From assembly GCA_013152925.1 (NCBI GenBank), contig JAADFK010000135.1, positions 1 to 55,465 on the forward strand: a stretch of 55,465 nucleotides of DNA. Direction: 5' to 3'. Each line of letters starts with the position of its first letter. The stretch's first letter is position 1. The translations under genes and the position numbers were made by a program. The DNA comes from Acidobacteriota bacterium. Lineage in GTDB: Bacteria > Acidobacteriota > Thermoanaerobaculia > Thermoanaerobaculales > Sulfomarinibacteraceae. Below the pieces are notes generated by a model. It saw nothing but the letters and a program-made list of their open reading frames with translations, was not told the DNA's origin and did not search any database. Below, piece by piece: positions 1 through 8,665 of this stretch.

Positions 1-558
1 CTGACCTTTCCGGCCCGCTTTCAGCTCGTCGCCGCGGCCAACCCCTGTCCCTGCGGACACCTCGGTGATGGCAACCGGCCGTGCACCTGCACGCCCACCA
101 TGATCCACCGGTACCGGTCCCGTCTGTCGGGACCGCTGCTGGACAGGGTTGATCTGCAGGTGATCGTTCCGGCCGTACCCTGGCGGGAGCTGTCCGAGTC
201 GCGCCGGGGAGAGGCGTCGTCGGTGGTGGCGGAGCGGGTGGGCACGGCCCGGAAGCTGCAGGCACGGCGGCTCGAGGGAACCGGGATCGCCTGCAACGCG
301 GGGATGGGACCCCGGGAGATCGATCGCTGGGCACGCGCGGACACGGCCGGGCACCGTCTGCTCGAGCGTGCGGCGGCCTCCCTGGGGCTTTCGGCCCGGG
401 CCTTCCACCGGATCCTCCGCGTCGCCCGGACCATCGCCGATCTCGACGCGTCGGAGACCGTGCAGGCCCATCACGTGGCCGAGGCCATCGCCTACCGGGC
501 GCTGGACCGGGAGGAGCTCCCGGCGCGAGGGGAGGCGGCGGCCGCCGGAGGGGCCTGA
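1..558 (+). CDS. comM: ComM/YifB-type Mg-chelatase-like AAA+ ATPase, C-terminal part (5' end outside window)
   Basis: The reading frame is open from base 1, so the ORF-track start at 100 is internal. The first residues include the family segment 'PARFQLVAAANPCPCG', then 'SGPLLDRVDLQV', both typical of the end of the AAA+ core of YifB/ComM. The last ~100 residues match the Mg_chelatase_C helical region. ComM is a hexameric helicase that helps branch migration during natural transformation; many bacteria carry it without known competence. About two thirds of the protein is missing to the left. High confidence in family, less in role. Confidence 0.93.
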   Translation: MTFPARFQLVAAANPCPCGHLGDGNRPCTCTPTMIHRYRSRLSGPLLDRVDLQVIVPAVPWRELSESRRGEASSVVAERVGTARKLQARRLEGTGIACNAGMGPREIDRWARADTAGHRLLERAAASLGLSARAFHRILRVARTIADLDASETVQAHHVAEAIAYRALDREELPARGEAAAAGGA

Positions 559-664
559 TCTGGGCTCGATCGCTCTGTGGAGATCTTCTTGCTCCGTTGA
601 AGGTGGTGGGGTGTGATCGCCTCTTCGGGTGGAGATGGGAGCCGTGCCGATCGGGTTTCCCGGA

Positions 665-670
665 TAGAAT
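665..670 (+). promoter_or_regulatory. Candidate -10 box for a leaderless transcript of the 677 gene
   Basis: TAGAAT ends 6 nt before the ATG at 677, and no Shine-Dalgarno lies between them. Initiation at the usual distance from a -10 would place the 5' end on the start codon. No convincing -35 is visible. Confidence 0.4.
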
Positions 671-676
671 GGGGGC

Positions 677-3010
677 ATGGGCAACGGGGAGAGCCGCCGG
701 AACACGCTGGACGAGTTGCTGAGCCGGGATCTCCGCGATGCCCGCTACCTGACGGCGGAGGAGGTGGCGGGGTCGTGGCGCAATGTATTTCCCGAAATGG
801 CGTCTTCCGTGCCGGCGCCGTACCCCATCTATACCCCCGATGAACGCCGCGTGGTGACCTATGGTTACCCGATCCTGGCGACCCAGGCCCTGGACCAGCT
901 CCGCCGGGAGCTGGCGACCATTGTCCGCACCGAGGTCTCCCAGCGCCTGGCCGACGAGAGGATCGACCAGGAAACGCGGGAGCGGATCATTGCCAACCGG
1001 ATGCGTTTCCTGGCGCGCGTCCAAAAGCTCATGGTCAACACCATGCTGACCGACTGGGGGCGGGGCCTGCTCGAGGTGCTGATACTCCACCTGACGGCGG
1101 AGGTGGCCGGAGCGGTCAGCCGGATTCCCGTGGTGGTCCGCCGTGCGTCGTCCGGTGTGGCCCAGGAAACGGCGGAGCGAATCCGGTACCAGGTGGCGTC
1201 CGTCTTTGCCGACCTGCTCCAGCGGGCCGGCCGGGAAGCCGGCGACCACCTCCAGGGTCTGGCGGGGAGCAAGGAGGCGCCGCGCCGATCCCGCTTCCTG
1301 GCAGCCCTGGCAATGGACCTGCTGCCCTTTGCGCGCCAGAGCCCGCCGGTCAACCCGGAGGAGCTCAGCGGCCTGCTGGAGGTCCGGTACCGGGATGAGG
1401 ATCCGCGGACGATCCATGCGGGCCGCCAGGCGCTGGTTCGCCTGGGAAAGCTCCTGGCCCACCGTCCGGAGCTGGCGGCCGCCCTGCGGGTCGCGACGGG
1501 AAACCAGTTCCCGCTGACAGCTCTGACGGCGCTTTTCCAGCCGGCCCTGTGGAAAGCGCTGCGCGAGATGGGTCTTCTCCGGGAGCTGGGCTTCGACGAA
1601 CGCCGGGCCGAGCTGCTCTCGGATCTCGGCCAGCGGGTCAAGCGTTTCGAGTTGGTGGCGGTTCTGCGCCGCCACCTGGAGATGGTCACCACCAGGGGCC
1701 GGGAGTACGTTCTGGCCTCCTCCCACCCCCCGAAGACAATCGCACGCTCCACCCGGCCCTTCGATTTCGCCCGGCCCGGCGTCGTGGGAACCGCCGTCCA
1801 GCGCTTCGGCCTTGTCTACGATCTGACGGCCTTCACGGAAACACTGGAGGTTGTCCGGAAGCAGGGGCCACTCGCCGAGGAGCGGGCCCTCCAGTTCATG
1901 TACGTCTTGCAGCAGCGGCTTGACGCCATTCGCCGCCGGCACCGCCTGACCTTCGAGAAATTTCTCGGGGACGGCGCCTTCTACTCCTCCCGGCGGGCGG
2001 TGAGGCTCCTGGCCGCCGGGGCCGAGATCCAGGTGGCCTACGACAGGCTGCGGCGCGCCGGATTTCCCTTCGATCGCGGGTTGAGGATGGCGTTGAACTA
2101 CGCCACCTACCACCTGCTTCCCATGGTTCCGGCGGGGGGCAGGGCCTCCCGCTTCGAGTTTTTCGGCCACGGGGTCGTCGAGCTGGCACGCCTGACCACT
2201 GGGAAGAGCGCGCGGGAAATCGACGAGATCGCCGAGTTTCTTCTGCACGCCGGGTACCCCTCGGCGGCGGTCGAGGATTTCCTGGCACCTCTGATCCAGG
2301 CCCGCCAGGGGATGGCGCCGCGGCCGGGCCGCGTGTACACGGCGCGCCTCGACGAGCACGGTGAGCTGATCAATGAGGGCATCGTCCTGACGGCGACCTT
2401 TGTGGAGGAGCTCCACCGGGAGCTCGGCGAGGCGCCGCTGCTCGTGGCCGACCTGGGGGACGAGGCGGCGCACGTGGTGCTCTCCCTGGACGAGGAGGCC
2501 ACCTCCCCGATCTTCGTCGCCCTCGGGTATCTGGGTGTGGCACGGCTCAAGGGCCTGCCTCCCCTGGAGATCGTCGAGGCCGTGGTGCTCGACGGGCCGC
2601 CGGCCCACGTGGCCTCGGCGCCCCAGGGAATTCGGCTGTTGAGCTTCCTCCGCCAGCTGGCGGCGAAGGGAGGTTCCACGCCGGTGGAGGTGCCGCAGGA
2701 TGTGCCGCCCGACCTGCTGGTGGCCACCTATCTTGGACCGGAGGGACGGCGGTTGTGGCTCTTCGGCCGCTACCGGGAGGCCGACGGCCTCCTGACCGAC
2801 GCCGTGGAGGTACCCCTCAAGCCGCCCGACATGGAGCGCGGCGAACCGGTGGAGATGTGGCTCTTCCGGCAGCGTGCCGACCTCTACCGCCTCTACCAGG
2901 GACTGTGCCGCACCGGTGAAGACGGCGCCACGCTCCCGCTGGCGTCCTTGCGACAGCGCCAGGGTTACATGGGGTTCTTCCTGACGGCGCCCCACCGCTC
3001 GCCGGCCTGA
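677..3010 (+). CDS. Large protein of unknown function with a divergent class III nucleotidyl-cyclase-like core
   Basis: The protein has 777 residues with no signal peptide or obvious membrane segment. Residues about 375-520 resemble a class III cyclase homology domain: 'YDLTAFTETLE' (D382) matches the first metal-aspartate strand, 'FEKFLGDGAF' (K428, D432) matches the second-aspartate hairpin, and 'FFGHGVVELARLT' matches the catalytic Asn/Arg segment. D382 and D432 lie 50 residues apart, against 44 in the canonical cyclase at 49369. The catalytic Asn is replaced by V501, while R505 is kept. The N-terminal 370 residues are helical and Arg-rich; the C-terminal 230 residues are unassigned. It could be an inactive nucleotide-binding or scaffold protein. 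It stands alone between comM and the convergent tyrA. The start has no Shine-Dalgarno. Confidence 0.8.
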   Translation: MGNGESRRNTLDELLSRDLRDARYLTAEEVAGSWRNVFPEMASSVPAPYPIYTPDERRVVTYGYPILATQALDQLRRELATIVRTEVSQRLADERIDQETRERIIANRMRFLARVQKLMVNTMLTDWGRGLLEVLILHLTAEVAGAVSRIPVVVRRASSGVAQETAERIRYQVASVFADLLQRAGREAGDHLQGLAGSKEAPRRSRFLAALAMDLLPFARQSPPVNPEELSGLLEVRYRDEDPRTIHAGRQALVRLGKLLAHRPELAAALRVATGNQFPLTALTALFQPALWKALREMGLLRELGFDERRAELLSDLGQRVKRFELVAVLRRHLEMVTTRGREYVLASSHPPKTIARSTRPFDFARPGVVGTAVQRFGLVYDLTAFTETLEVVRKQGPLAEERALQFMYVLQQRLDAIRRRHRLTFEKFLGDGAFYSSRRAVRLLAAGAEIQVAYDRLRRAGFPFDRGLRMALNYATYHLLPMVPAGGRASRFEFFGHGVVELARLTTGKSAREIDEIAEFLLHAGYPSAAVEDFLAPLIQARQGMAPRPGRVYTARLDEHGELINEGIVLTATFVEELHRELGEAPLLVADLGDEAAHVVLSLDEEATSPIFVALGYLGVARLKGLPPLEIVEAVVLDGPPAHVASAPQGIRLLSFLRQLAAKGGSTPVEVPQDVPPDLLVATYLGPEGRRLWLFGRYREADGLLTDAVEVPLKPPDMERGEPVEMWLFRQRADLYRLYQGLCRTGEDGATLPLASLRQRQGYMGFFLTAPHRSPA

Positions 3011-3028
3011 AGCACGTCTGCTGCGGTC

Positions 3029-4138
3029 TCAACGGTTCCGGGACGGCAGCATCCCGGCGGCGCCGGCCAGGATTTCCCGGAAGCTCTCCCGGTCGTTGCG
3101 TTCCACCGCGGCGGTGAGCTCGCCGATGGCCGTATGCAGGGCGGCGTAGACCTCGCCGCGGTGGGGGTTGAGGCGCTGGATGGTGAAGTAGAGATCGGGG
3201 TTGCCGTCGAGCACGGACCGGGAGGTGGCTGACTGCCGCTTGAAGGAGGTGGAAGCCACCCGCTCCAGCATGGCGGGATCGAGCCCGGAACGTTCCAGGG
3301 CGCGCGCGAAGACCATGCCTGTGAGGTGGGAGAGGCCCAGGAGCCAGCCGGCCAGCCGGTCGTGGAGCTCGAAGGGCAGGCTGACCAGGTCCAGATAGGG
3401 GTGTTGCAGCAGGTCCAGGATGCGCTCCCGTTCGGCCCCCTCGTCTTCCCACACGGCGTGGATGACCGTCAGCGGCTCGTAGGGGTTCTTGGAGGGGCCG
3501 AACATGGGGTGGATGGAAACGGCAGGCGTGCCGGCGTCATGGAGAGCGGCGAAGGCAGGCCGCAGGTGGTCCTTGACCGAAGCGATCTCCACCACCGTCG
3601 TCCGGGGCGCCCGCCGGGCCAGCTCCTCCAGCACGCCCGGCATGCGGTCCAGGCTGACGGAAACGAGGATGGCGTCGTAGCGGTCCAGGTCGGCGATCTC
3701 ATCGAAACCGGCGTAGCGGCCCTCCCCCTCGGGAAGGGAGCCCCAGGCGGGATCGACCCCTTCCACCCGGTGGCCGATCCCCTCGAGGAAGCGGCGCAAC
3801 CATCCCCCCATGGCCCCGCCCGCACCGGCGACGAGAATCCGGCCGCCACCCCGGGCCTCCCGGGCCACGCCCACCCGGTGCTGGCGCTCCACCGAGCCGC
3901 GGATGATGGCGCCGAAGATGGCCTCCATGACCTCGGGCGTGACACCGCAGAGCTCGGCGGCGTCCCGGGCCCGGCCGAGCACACGCTGCTCCACCTCGCG
4001 GACCACCACCGGCCGGCCCGCCTCGGCCTTGAGCTCGCCCACGCGGGCCGCCAGGCGGAAACGCTCCCCCAACAACTCGAGCAGCGCCCGGTCCAGCTCG
4101 GCGATCCGGTCGCGCAGGGTTCCGATCTCGTCGTTCAT
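3029..4138 (-). CDS. tyrA: Bifunctional chorismate mutase / prephenate dehydrogenase (T-protein type)
   Basis: The protein has 369 residues and the order of the E. coli T-protein: an AroQ-type chorismate mutase helical domain (about 1-90, starting 'IGTLRDRIAELDRALLELL') and then a Rossmann dehydrogenase ('ILVAGAGGAMGGWLRRFL', about 105-130). It would convert chorismate to prephenate and oxidise it to 4-hydroxyphenylpyruvate for tyrosine synthesis. I chose the internal ATG at 4138, not the longer track ORF, because GGGAGG lies a few bases upstream and homology begins there. It converges on the 677 gene and diverges from the oxoamine synthase. No ACT domain is evident. Confidence 0.9.
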   Translation of the reverse strand: MNDEIGTLRDRIAELDRALLELLGERFRLAARVGELKAEAGRPVVVREVEQRVLGRARDAAELCGVTPEVMEAIFGAIIRGSVERQHRVGVAREARGGGRILVAGAGGAMGGWLRRFLEGIGHRVEGVDPAWGSLPEGEGRYAGFDEIADLDRYDAILVSVSLDRMPGVLEELARRAPRTTVVEIASVKDHLRPAFAALHDAGTPAVSIHPMFGPSKNPYEPLTVIHAVWEDEGAERERILDLLQHPYLDLVSLPFELHDRLAGWLLGLSHLTGMVFARALERSGLDPAMLERVASTSFKRQSATSRSVLDGNPDLYFTIQRLNPHRGEVYAALHTAIGELTAAVERNDRESFREILAGAAGMLPSRNR

Positions 4139-4274
4139 GAGGCCTCCCGGCCTCAAAGCTACCATGGTGGAAGTCCGCGGGGGTCGACGGCCGGGGACCG
4201 GGGCCGTCCGGGCGTTCCATCGGGAGCGGGGACGGTGATACCCTGGCCCCGTCTGCCGGAACGGGAGGTGTGCC

Positions 4275-5501
4275 ATGACCCTGGAGAAGCTCGACGCATC
4301 GTTGATGGACGAAATCCGCGCCCTGGAGGCGGAGGGACGCGCCAAGCCCCCCGAGCGGGTGATCACGGGCTACGTCCCACCCGAGGCCAGCCGCGGCCCG
4401 CGCTATCGCCTGCGGGGCTCGGACACCCTGTTCATCCGCATGAACTCCAACAGCTACCTCTCGCTCTCGCACCATCCGAAGCTCCTCGAGGCCGCCGACC
4501 GCGCCACACACGGCTTCGGCGTGGGGCCGGGCGCCGTCCGCTTCATCGACGGCACCTTCGCCCACCACGTGGAGCTCGAGGAGCGCATCGCCGCCTACAT
4601 GGGACGGCCGGCGGCCAGGATCTTCAACTCGGCTTACACGGCCAACCTCGGCCAGGCCTTGGCCATCGCCTCGCCGGGCACGTACTGGATCGGCGATGCC
4701 CTCAACCACAACTCCATCATCCGCGCCATGCGCATCGCCGGCGTGCCGAGGGAGAACAAGGCCATCTACCCCCACAACGACATGGAGGCCCTTGGCCGCT
4801 GCCTGGAGGAGGTCCCCGACGGGATGGATCGCGTGGTGGTCATCTTCGACGGCATCTTCTCCATGCGGGGCGATTACGCCCCCGTGGACGAGATCCTCCG
4901 GCGCTGCGAGCCCCACCGTGACCGTTTTCCGAAGGGCCTGGTGACGGTCATCGACGACAGCCACGGCATCGGGGCCTACGGCGTCACCGGCCGCGGCACG
5001 GAGGAGCACGCCGGGGCGCGGGCGGACATCGTCGTGGGCACCTTCGGCAAGGCCTTCGGCGTCAACGGCGGTTTCGTGGCCTCGAGCGCGGCGCTGGTGG
5101 AGGCCATCCGCCAGAAGTCCGACACCTACATCTACACCAACCCCCTGGGCGTGGCCGACTGTGCCGCGGCCTCGGCGGCCCTCGAGATCGCCGACGGCCC
5201 CGAGGGGGCCGAGCGCCTCGAGCACCTCCATGCCATGACACGCCGCTTCCGGGAAGGAGTCACCCGGCTGGGCTGGGAGTCCATCCCCGGCCCCCACCCC
5301 ATCGTGCCGCTGCTGGTCCGGGACACGGCGCGGACCCGGAAGCTTGTCCGGCACTTCTACAACAACGGCGTCCTCGTGGTGGGCCTGACCTTCCCCGTGG
5401 TGCCCCGGGGCGACGAGACCATCCGCTTCCAGATCAACGCTGCCCACACCGAAGCCGATATCGACTGCGCCCTGGCGGTACTGGAGTCCTTCGGGGGCTG
5501 A
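4275..5501 (+). CDS. PLP-dependent alpha-oxoamine synthase family enzyme (KBL/BioF/serine palmitoyltransferase-like)
   Basis: The 408-residue fold-type I PLP enzyme condenses an amino acid with an acyl-CoA. The family motifs are 'NSNSYLSLSHHPKL', 'GAVRFIDGTFAHHVELE', 'DDSHGIGAYG' and the Schiff-base lysine K259 in 'GTFGKAFG'. The sequence leans toward 2-amino-3-ketobutyrate CoA ligase, but serine palmitoyltransferase-like or BioF-like specificity cannot be excluded. No threonine dehydrogenase or biotin genes lie nearby to settle it. The ATG follows GGGAGG at good spacing. Only 17 bp separate its stop from the convergent RND gene. Confidence 0.85.
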   Translation: MTLEKLDASLMDEIRALEAEGRAKPPERVITGYVPPEASRGPRYRLRGSDTLFIRMNSNSYLSLSHHPKLLEAADRATHGFGVGPGAVRFIDGTFAHHVELEERIAAYMGRPAARIFNSAYTANLGQALAIASPGTYWIGDALNHNSIIRAMRIAGVPRENKAIYPHNDMEALGRCLEEVPDGMDRVVVIFDGIFSMRGDYAPVDEILRRCEPHRDRFPKGLVTVIDDSHGIGAYGVTGRGTEEHAGARADIVVGTFGKAFGVNGGFVASSAALVEAIRQKSDTYIYTNPLGVADCAAASAALEIADGPEGAERLEHLHAMTRRFREGVTRLGWESIPGPHPIVPLLVRDTARTRKLVRHFYNNGVLVVGLTFPVVPRGDETIRFQINAAHTEADIDCALAVLESFGG

Positions 5502-5518
5502 GGGGTGAAAAGTGCGGG

Positions 5519-7795
5519 TCAGGGTTTTTCCCGGAAGAAGACCCAGAGGGCGGCCGGCAGCGCCGTGAAGTCGGCGAGCATGGCCAGCAGGAAGGCCAGG
5601 GAGGCGACGATGCCGAACTGGCGCATGGGGGGGAAGGGCGAAAAGGACAGGGCCAGGAAGCCGCCGGCGTTGATCAGCGTGGCCAGGACGATGGCGTAGC
5701 CCGCCACGCGCAGCGTATGCTGCAGCGCGCCCGCCGTGTTGAGGCCGAGCCGCCGCCGGCCATCCTGGAAGTGGTGGAAGAAGTGGATCTGGTCGTTTTC
5801 CGAGGCGCCGAGCACGGTGGTGGCGATGAGTATTGTGGCCATGTTGAGGGGAATCCCGACGACGCGCATCACCAGGAAGGTCGTCAGGATGGCGAAAAGG
5901 GAGGGCACCATGGCGTTCAAACGGGCGGCCCCGCTCCGGAAGATCAGGAGAAACGTGCCGAAGATGATGACGAATGTGATGGCGAAGGATTGGGTCAGGG
6001 TCGGCACCAGGTGGGCCGAGATGGAGCTCTCGAGCACCCCGCTGCCCACGAGCTGCCACGAGCATTTCCGGAGAACGGGCTGGCGTGCGGCCGCCCGCCT
6101 CCAGGCGGTGGCGACGTGGCGGTGGAGCGCGGCGGCATCGAGGTTGGTACCGGCGGCCGAGGTGACGGAGAACCAGGTGGAAGCCAGGCTCTTCATGTCC
6201 ACCCACCGCCTGAGGGACGGCTCCGTCATCAGCAGCTGCTCGAGGTCCCCGGACAGGCGCTCGAGGGCCGGCTCGTCGGTGGGAAGCTCCTCGGATCTTC
6301 CCGCCGCCCAGCGCCGCAGCCGCAGCACCTCGGGCAGGCCCACCACGGAGCCGATGGCCGGGTCGGCCTCGAGCCCGGACGCGAAGGCGTCGAGGCCCCG
6401 CAGGGTCTCGGGATCGAGCACGGCGAGCTGGGGCGTGTGGATCCAGATCTCGCCGTGGGTCAGGCCAAGGACCTCCCGCGAGAACTTCCGGATGTCGCGA
6501 GCCACCGGGAGCTTCGAGTCCAGGTAGTCCAGGCCGTTGGTCTCGAGGGGCATGGGCGACAGCAAGCCGGGCACGCCGAGAAGTGCCGCCAGGCCCGCCA
6601 GGGACAGGAGCCCGAAGGCCAGGAGCAACGGCCAGCGCCACCGGTATGACCAGCGGGGAAGTCCTCGGGCTACACTCTCCATGGCGTTGCCGCCCGCCAT
6701 TCGCCCCCGACCCGCCGGGGGCTTCAGGATGCTCTGGAGGGCCGGGTAGAGGGTGAAGCAGACGATCCACCCCAGGACCAGGCCGGCGGCGGTCCACAGC
6801 CCCAGCTGGCGGATGGGGGGGATGGGCGAGACCACGAGCGCCGCGAAGCCGGCACCCGCGGCCAGCACGGAGGCGCTGACGGGCAGGAGCTTCTCGGCCA
6901 GCGCCCGCGCCCTGTGCTCGGCCAGGGGCAGGCCGTCGCCGTGGTCCACGTAGTGGGAGTGCAGGTAGACCAGCCCCGCCGTGGTGGTCACCATCAGCAT
7001 CAGCGGCACGAGCCCGGAGACGATGGTGAAGGCAAACCCGGCGGCACCGCCGAAGGCAACGCCGACCAGCACGGAGACAGCCAGCGGGATCAGGATGGCC
7101 AGCAGCGCCCGCCAACTCCGGAAGAGAAAAAGAATCAGCAGGACGACGAAGACGCCGAGGAGGGGGAAGAAACGGACCGTGGAGGCCGCGGACTGCCGCT
7201 CGAGCCAGGCGTTGATCCACGGCGATCCCACGCGGCCAACGTGAACGCCGGGCGGCACGGTCAGCGCGATGGCCCGGTCCACCTCCCGGAGCATCCGGTC
7301 CCGCTCTGCCGGGCCGTGGAAGTCCAGCTCCAGCACCAGCCCGAGGAAGCTCTCCCCCCAGAGCCCCTGTCGCCGGAAGAACTTCGTGCCTGTGGCCATC
7401 TTCCGGAGCTCCCCGGCTGGCGGCAGGCCCCGCGCCCCGGGGTGGAATCGCCGCCAGATGGTGAGGAGCGAGTAGGCTTCGACGCCTTCGATACCGCCAA
7501 CCCGGTGTTCCAGGCGATCCATGATCCCGGCAGACGTGGTGGAGAAGGGTTGCGGGACCTCGAGGAGCAGCTCGGCTGGCCGGGTTTCAGGGAACGCCGC
7601 ACGGAACGCCCGGGTGGCCGCCACCGCAGGATCACCCGGCGGCACCATCTCCTCCAGGGAGCTGGCGTTGGGTATGCTCAGGAGAAGCGCGACAGCCAGG
7701 GGTATCGCCACCAGGTACGGCGCCACGACCCACCACGGGTGGCGGCCGATCCAGCGAAAGAGGCGCCGGGAGCGGGGCTCGGGAGGGGCATCCAT
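5519..7795 (-). CDS. RND/MMPL-family exporter (HAE3-like)
   Basis: The protein has 758 residues and the duplicated RND plan: TM1 near residue 25 ('WWVVAPYLVAIPLAVALLL'), a first periplasmic domain, a five-helix bundle (about 225-370), then the repeat with TM7 and a second bundle near the C-terminus. It is shorter than AcrB-type pumps and matches the HAE3/MMPL class that moves lipidic or hydrophobic substrates. The start is set at 'MDAPPEPRSRR'; the longer track ORF runs through the neighbouring gene. It diverges from the PhnD-like gene with only 21 bp between start codons, which suggests a shared promoter. The substrate is unknown. Confidence 0.87.
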   Translation of the reverse strand: MDAPPEPRSRRLFRWIGRHPWWVVAPYLVAIPLAVALLLSIPNASSLEEMVPPGDPAVAATRAFRAAFPETRPAELLLEVPQPFSTTSAGIMDRLEHRVGGIEGVEAYSLLTIWRRFHPGARGLPPAGELRKMATGTKFFRRQGLWGESFLGLVLELDFHGPAERDRMLREVDRAIALTVPPGVHVGRVGSPWINAWLERQSAASTVRFFPLLGVFVVLLILFLFRSWRALLAILIPLAVSVLVGVAFGGAAGFAFTIVSGLVPLMLMVTTTAGLVYLHSHYVDHGDGLPLAEHRARALAEKLLPVSASVLAAGAGFAALVVSPIPPIRQLGLWTAAGLVLGWIVCFTLYPALQSILKPPAGRGRMAGGNAMESVARGLPRWSYRWRWPLLLAFGLLSLAGLAALLGVPGLLSPMPLETNGLDYLDSKLPVARDIRKFSREVLGLTHGEIWIHTPQLAVLDPETLRGLDAFASGLEADPAIGSVVGLPEVLRLRRWAAGRSEELPTDEPALERLSGDLEQLLMTEPSLRRWVDMKSLASTWFSVTSAAGTNLDAAALHRHVATAWRRAAARQPVLRKCSWQLVGSGVLESSISAHLVPTLTQSFAITFVIIFGTFLLIFRSGAARLNAMVPSLFAILTTFLVMRVVGIPLNMATILIATTVLGASENDQIHFFHHFQDGRRRLGLNTAGALQHTLRVAGYAIVLATLINAGGFLALSFSPFPPMRQFGIVASLAFLLAMLADFTALPAALWVFFREKP

Positions 7796-7803
7796 CGGGC
7801 TGC

Positions 7804-7810
7804 TATCATA
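7804..7810. promoter_or_regulatory. Near-palindromic -10 element shared by two divergent leaderless genes
   Basis: The 7-mer TATCATA reads TATCAT on the plus strand, ending 7 nt before the GTG at 7817. It reads TATGAT on the minus strand, ending about 9 nt before the ATG at 7795. Both are 5/6 matches to TATAAT. No -35 or Shine-Dalgarno is visible on either side. With 21 bp between start codons, one box could serve both directions. Confidence 0.4.
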
Positions 7811-7816
7811 CCGGGC

Positions 7817-8665
7817 GTGGTGCGTTCGGGAAGGTCCTTTGCGATCCTGGCGGCGCTGGCCCTGTTTGCGGCCGGTCCGCTGGCCGCCGGCTCGCCGGTG
7901 ACCGGCCTCGTGGTCTGCGCGCCCGGCTACCCCGGCTCCACCGCCGAGGCCCAGCCGGTCATGGACGCCTTGGCCGCCGCCCTGGCCACCGCCGCCCACC
8001 GGCCGGCGGGAAGCGTGAGGGCATCCTACGAGGCCTCGGAGGCAGGTGGCGTGGCGGCCATGGGCTCCCCCCGGACCGCCCTGGCCCTGGTGACCCTGCC
8101 CTTCTTCCTTAAGCAACGGAAGGAGCTGGGCCTCAAACCCGTGGCGCAGGCCGTTCCAGCGGGGCGCGCCGCCCTGGAGCCCTGGACCCTGGTGGTCGGC
8201 AGGGGGACGGTGAACGACCCCGCGGACCTGGCGGGCTGGGAGCTCCGCAGCCTGGCGGGTTTCTCGCCCCGCTTCGTCCGCCGCGTGGCCCTGGGCGGGT
8301 GGGGAAGGCTTCCCGAGACGGTGCACATCCGCTTCACGGGGGCCGTGCTCTCGGGCCTGCGCCGCGCGGCGGCGGGCCGGCACGTGGCGGTGCTGCTGGA
8401 CGGTGAGCAGGCGGCGGCCCTGGACGGGCTGCCCTTCCGCAGCTCCCTGGCGATTCTCCACCGCTCCCCGCCGCTTCCCGTCTCCCTGCTCTGCACGGTG
8501 CACGGCCGTGGCTCCGGGCTGGCAAAGGCCGCCCTGAAGCTTTCGGGCACGGCCGCCGGCTCGAGCGCGCTGGCTGGCCTGCACCTCGACCGCTTCGAGC
8601 CCGTGGACACCTCGGCCGTGGCCGCCGCCGCCCGGGCCTTCGGCGGGACGGCCCCCGCTTCATGA
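7817..8665 (+). CDS. Secreted PhnD/TRAP-like solute-binding protein
   Basis: The protein has 282 residues. A signal peptide-like start (hydrophobic 'FAILAALALFAAGPLAAG') is followed by a two-lobe periplasmic-binding-type sequence with 'ALVTLPFFLKQRKELGLKPV' and 'WTLVVGRG..NDPADLAGWELRSLAG', resembling PhnD-like phosphonate-binding folds. The GTG at 7817 is the first start that keeps the signal peptide; the GTG at 7820 is equally possible. The last codon overlaps the next gene by 4 nt (ATGA), so the two are probably translated together. No permease or ATPase follows; the only transporter nearby is the divergent RND protein. A periplasmic partner of that exporter is possible. Confidence 0.7.
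   Translation: MVRSGRSFAILAALALFAAGPLAAGSPVTGLVVCAPGYPGSTAEAQPVMDALAAALATAAHRPAGSVRASYEASEAGGVAAMGSPRTALALVTLPFFLKQRKELGLKPVAQAVPAGRAALEPWTLVVGRGTVNDPADLAGWELRSLAGFSPRFVRRVALGGWGRLPETVHIRFTGAVLSGLRRAAAGRHVAVLLDGEQAAALDGLPFRSSLAILHRSPPLPVSLLCTVHGRGSGLAKAALKLSGTAAGSSALAGLHLDRFEPVDTSAVAAAARAFGGTAPAS

Noticed and set aside
21-434. Minus-strand ORF of 137 aa
   Set aside because: Antisense of comM, Arg/Ser-rich, no homology.
3326-4921. 531-aa plus-strand ORF
   Set aside because: Antisense of tyrA fused to a shifted frame of the oxoamine synthase gene; both real genes carry clear catalytic motifs in other frames.
3699-7220. 1173-aa minus-strand ORF
   Set aside because: Shadow frame across tyrA, the oxoamine synthase and the RND gene, with low-complexity Arg/Pro/Gly content typical of high-GC antisense reading.
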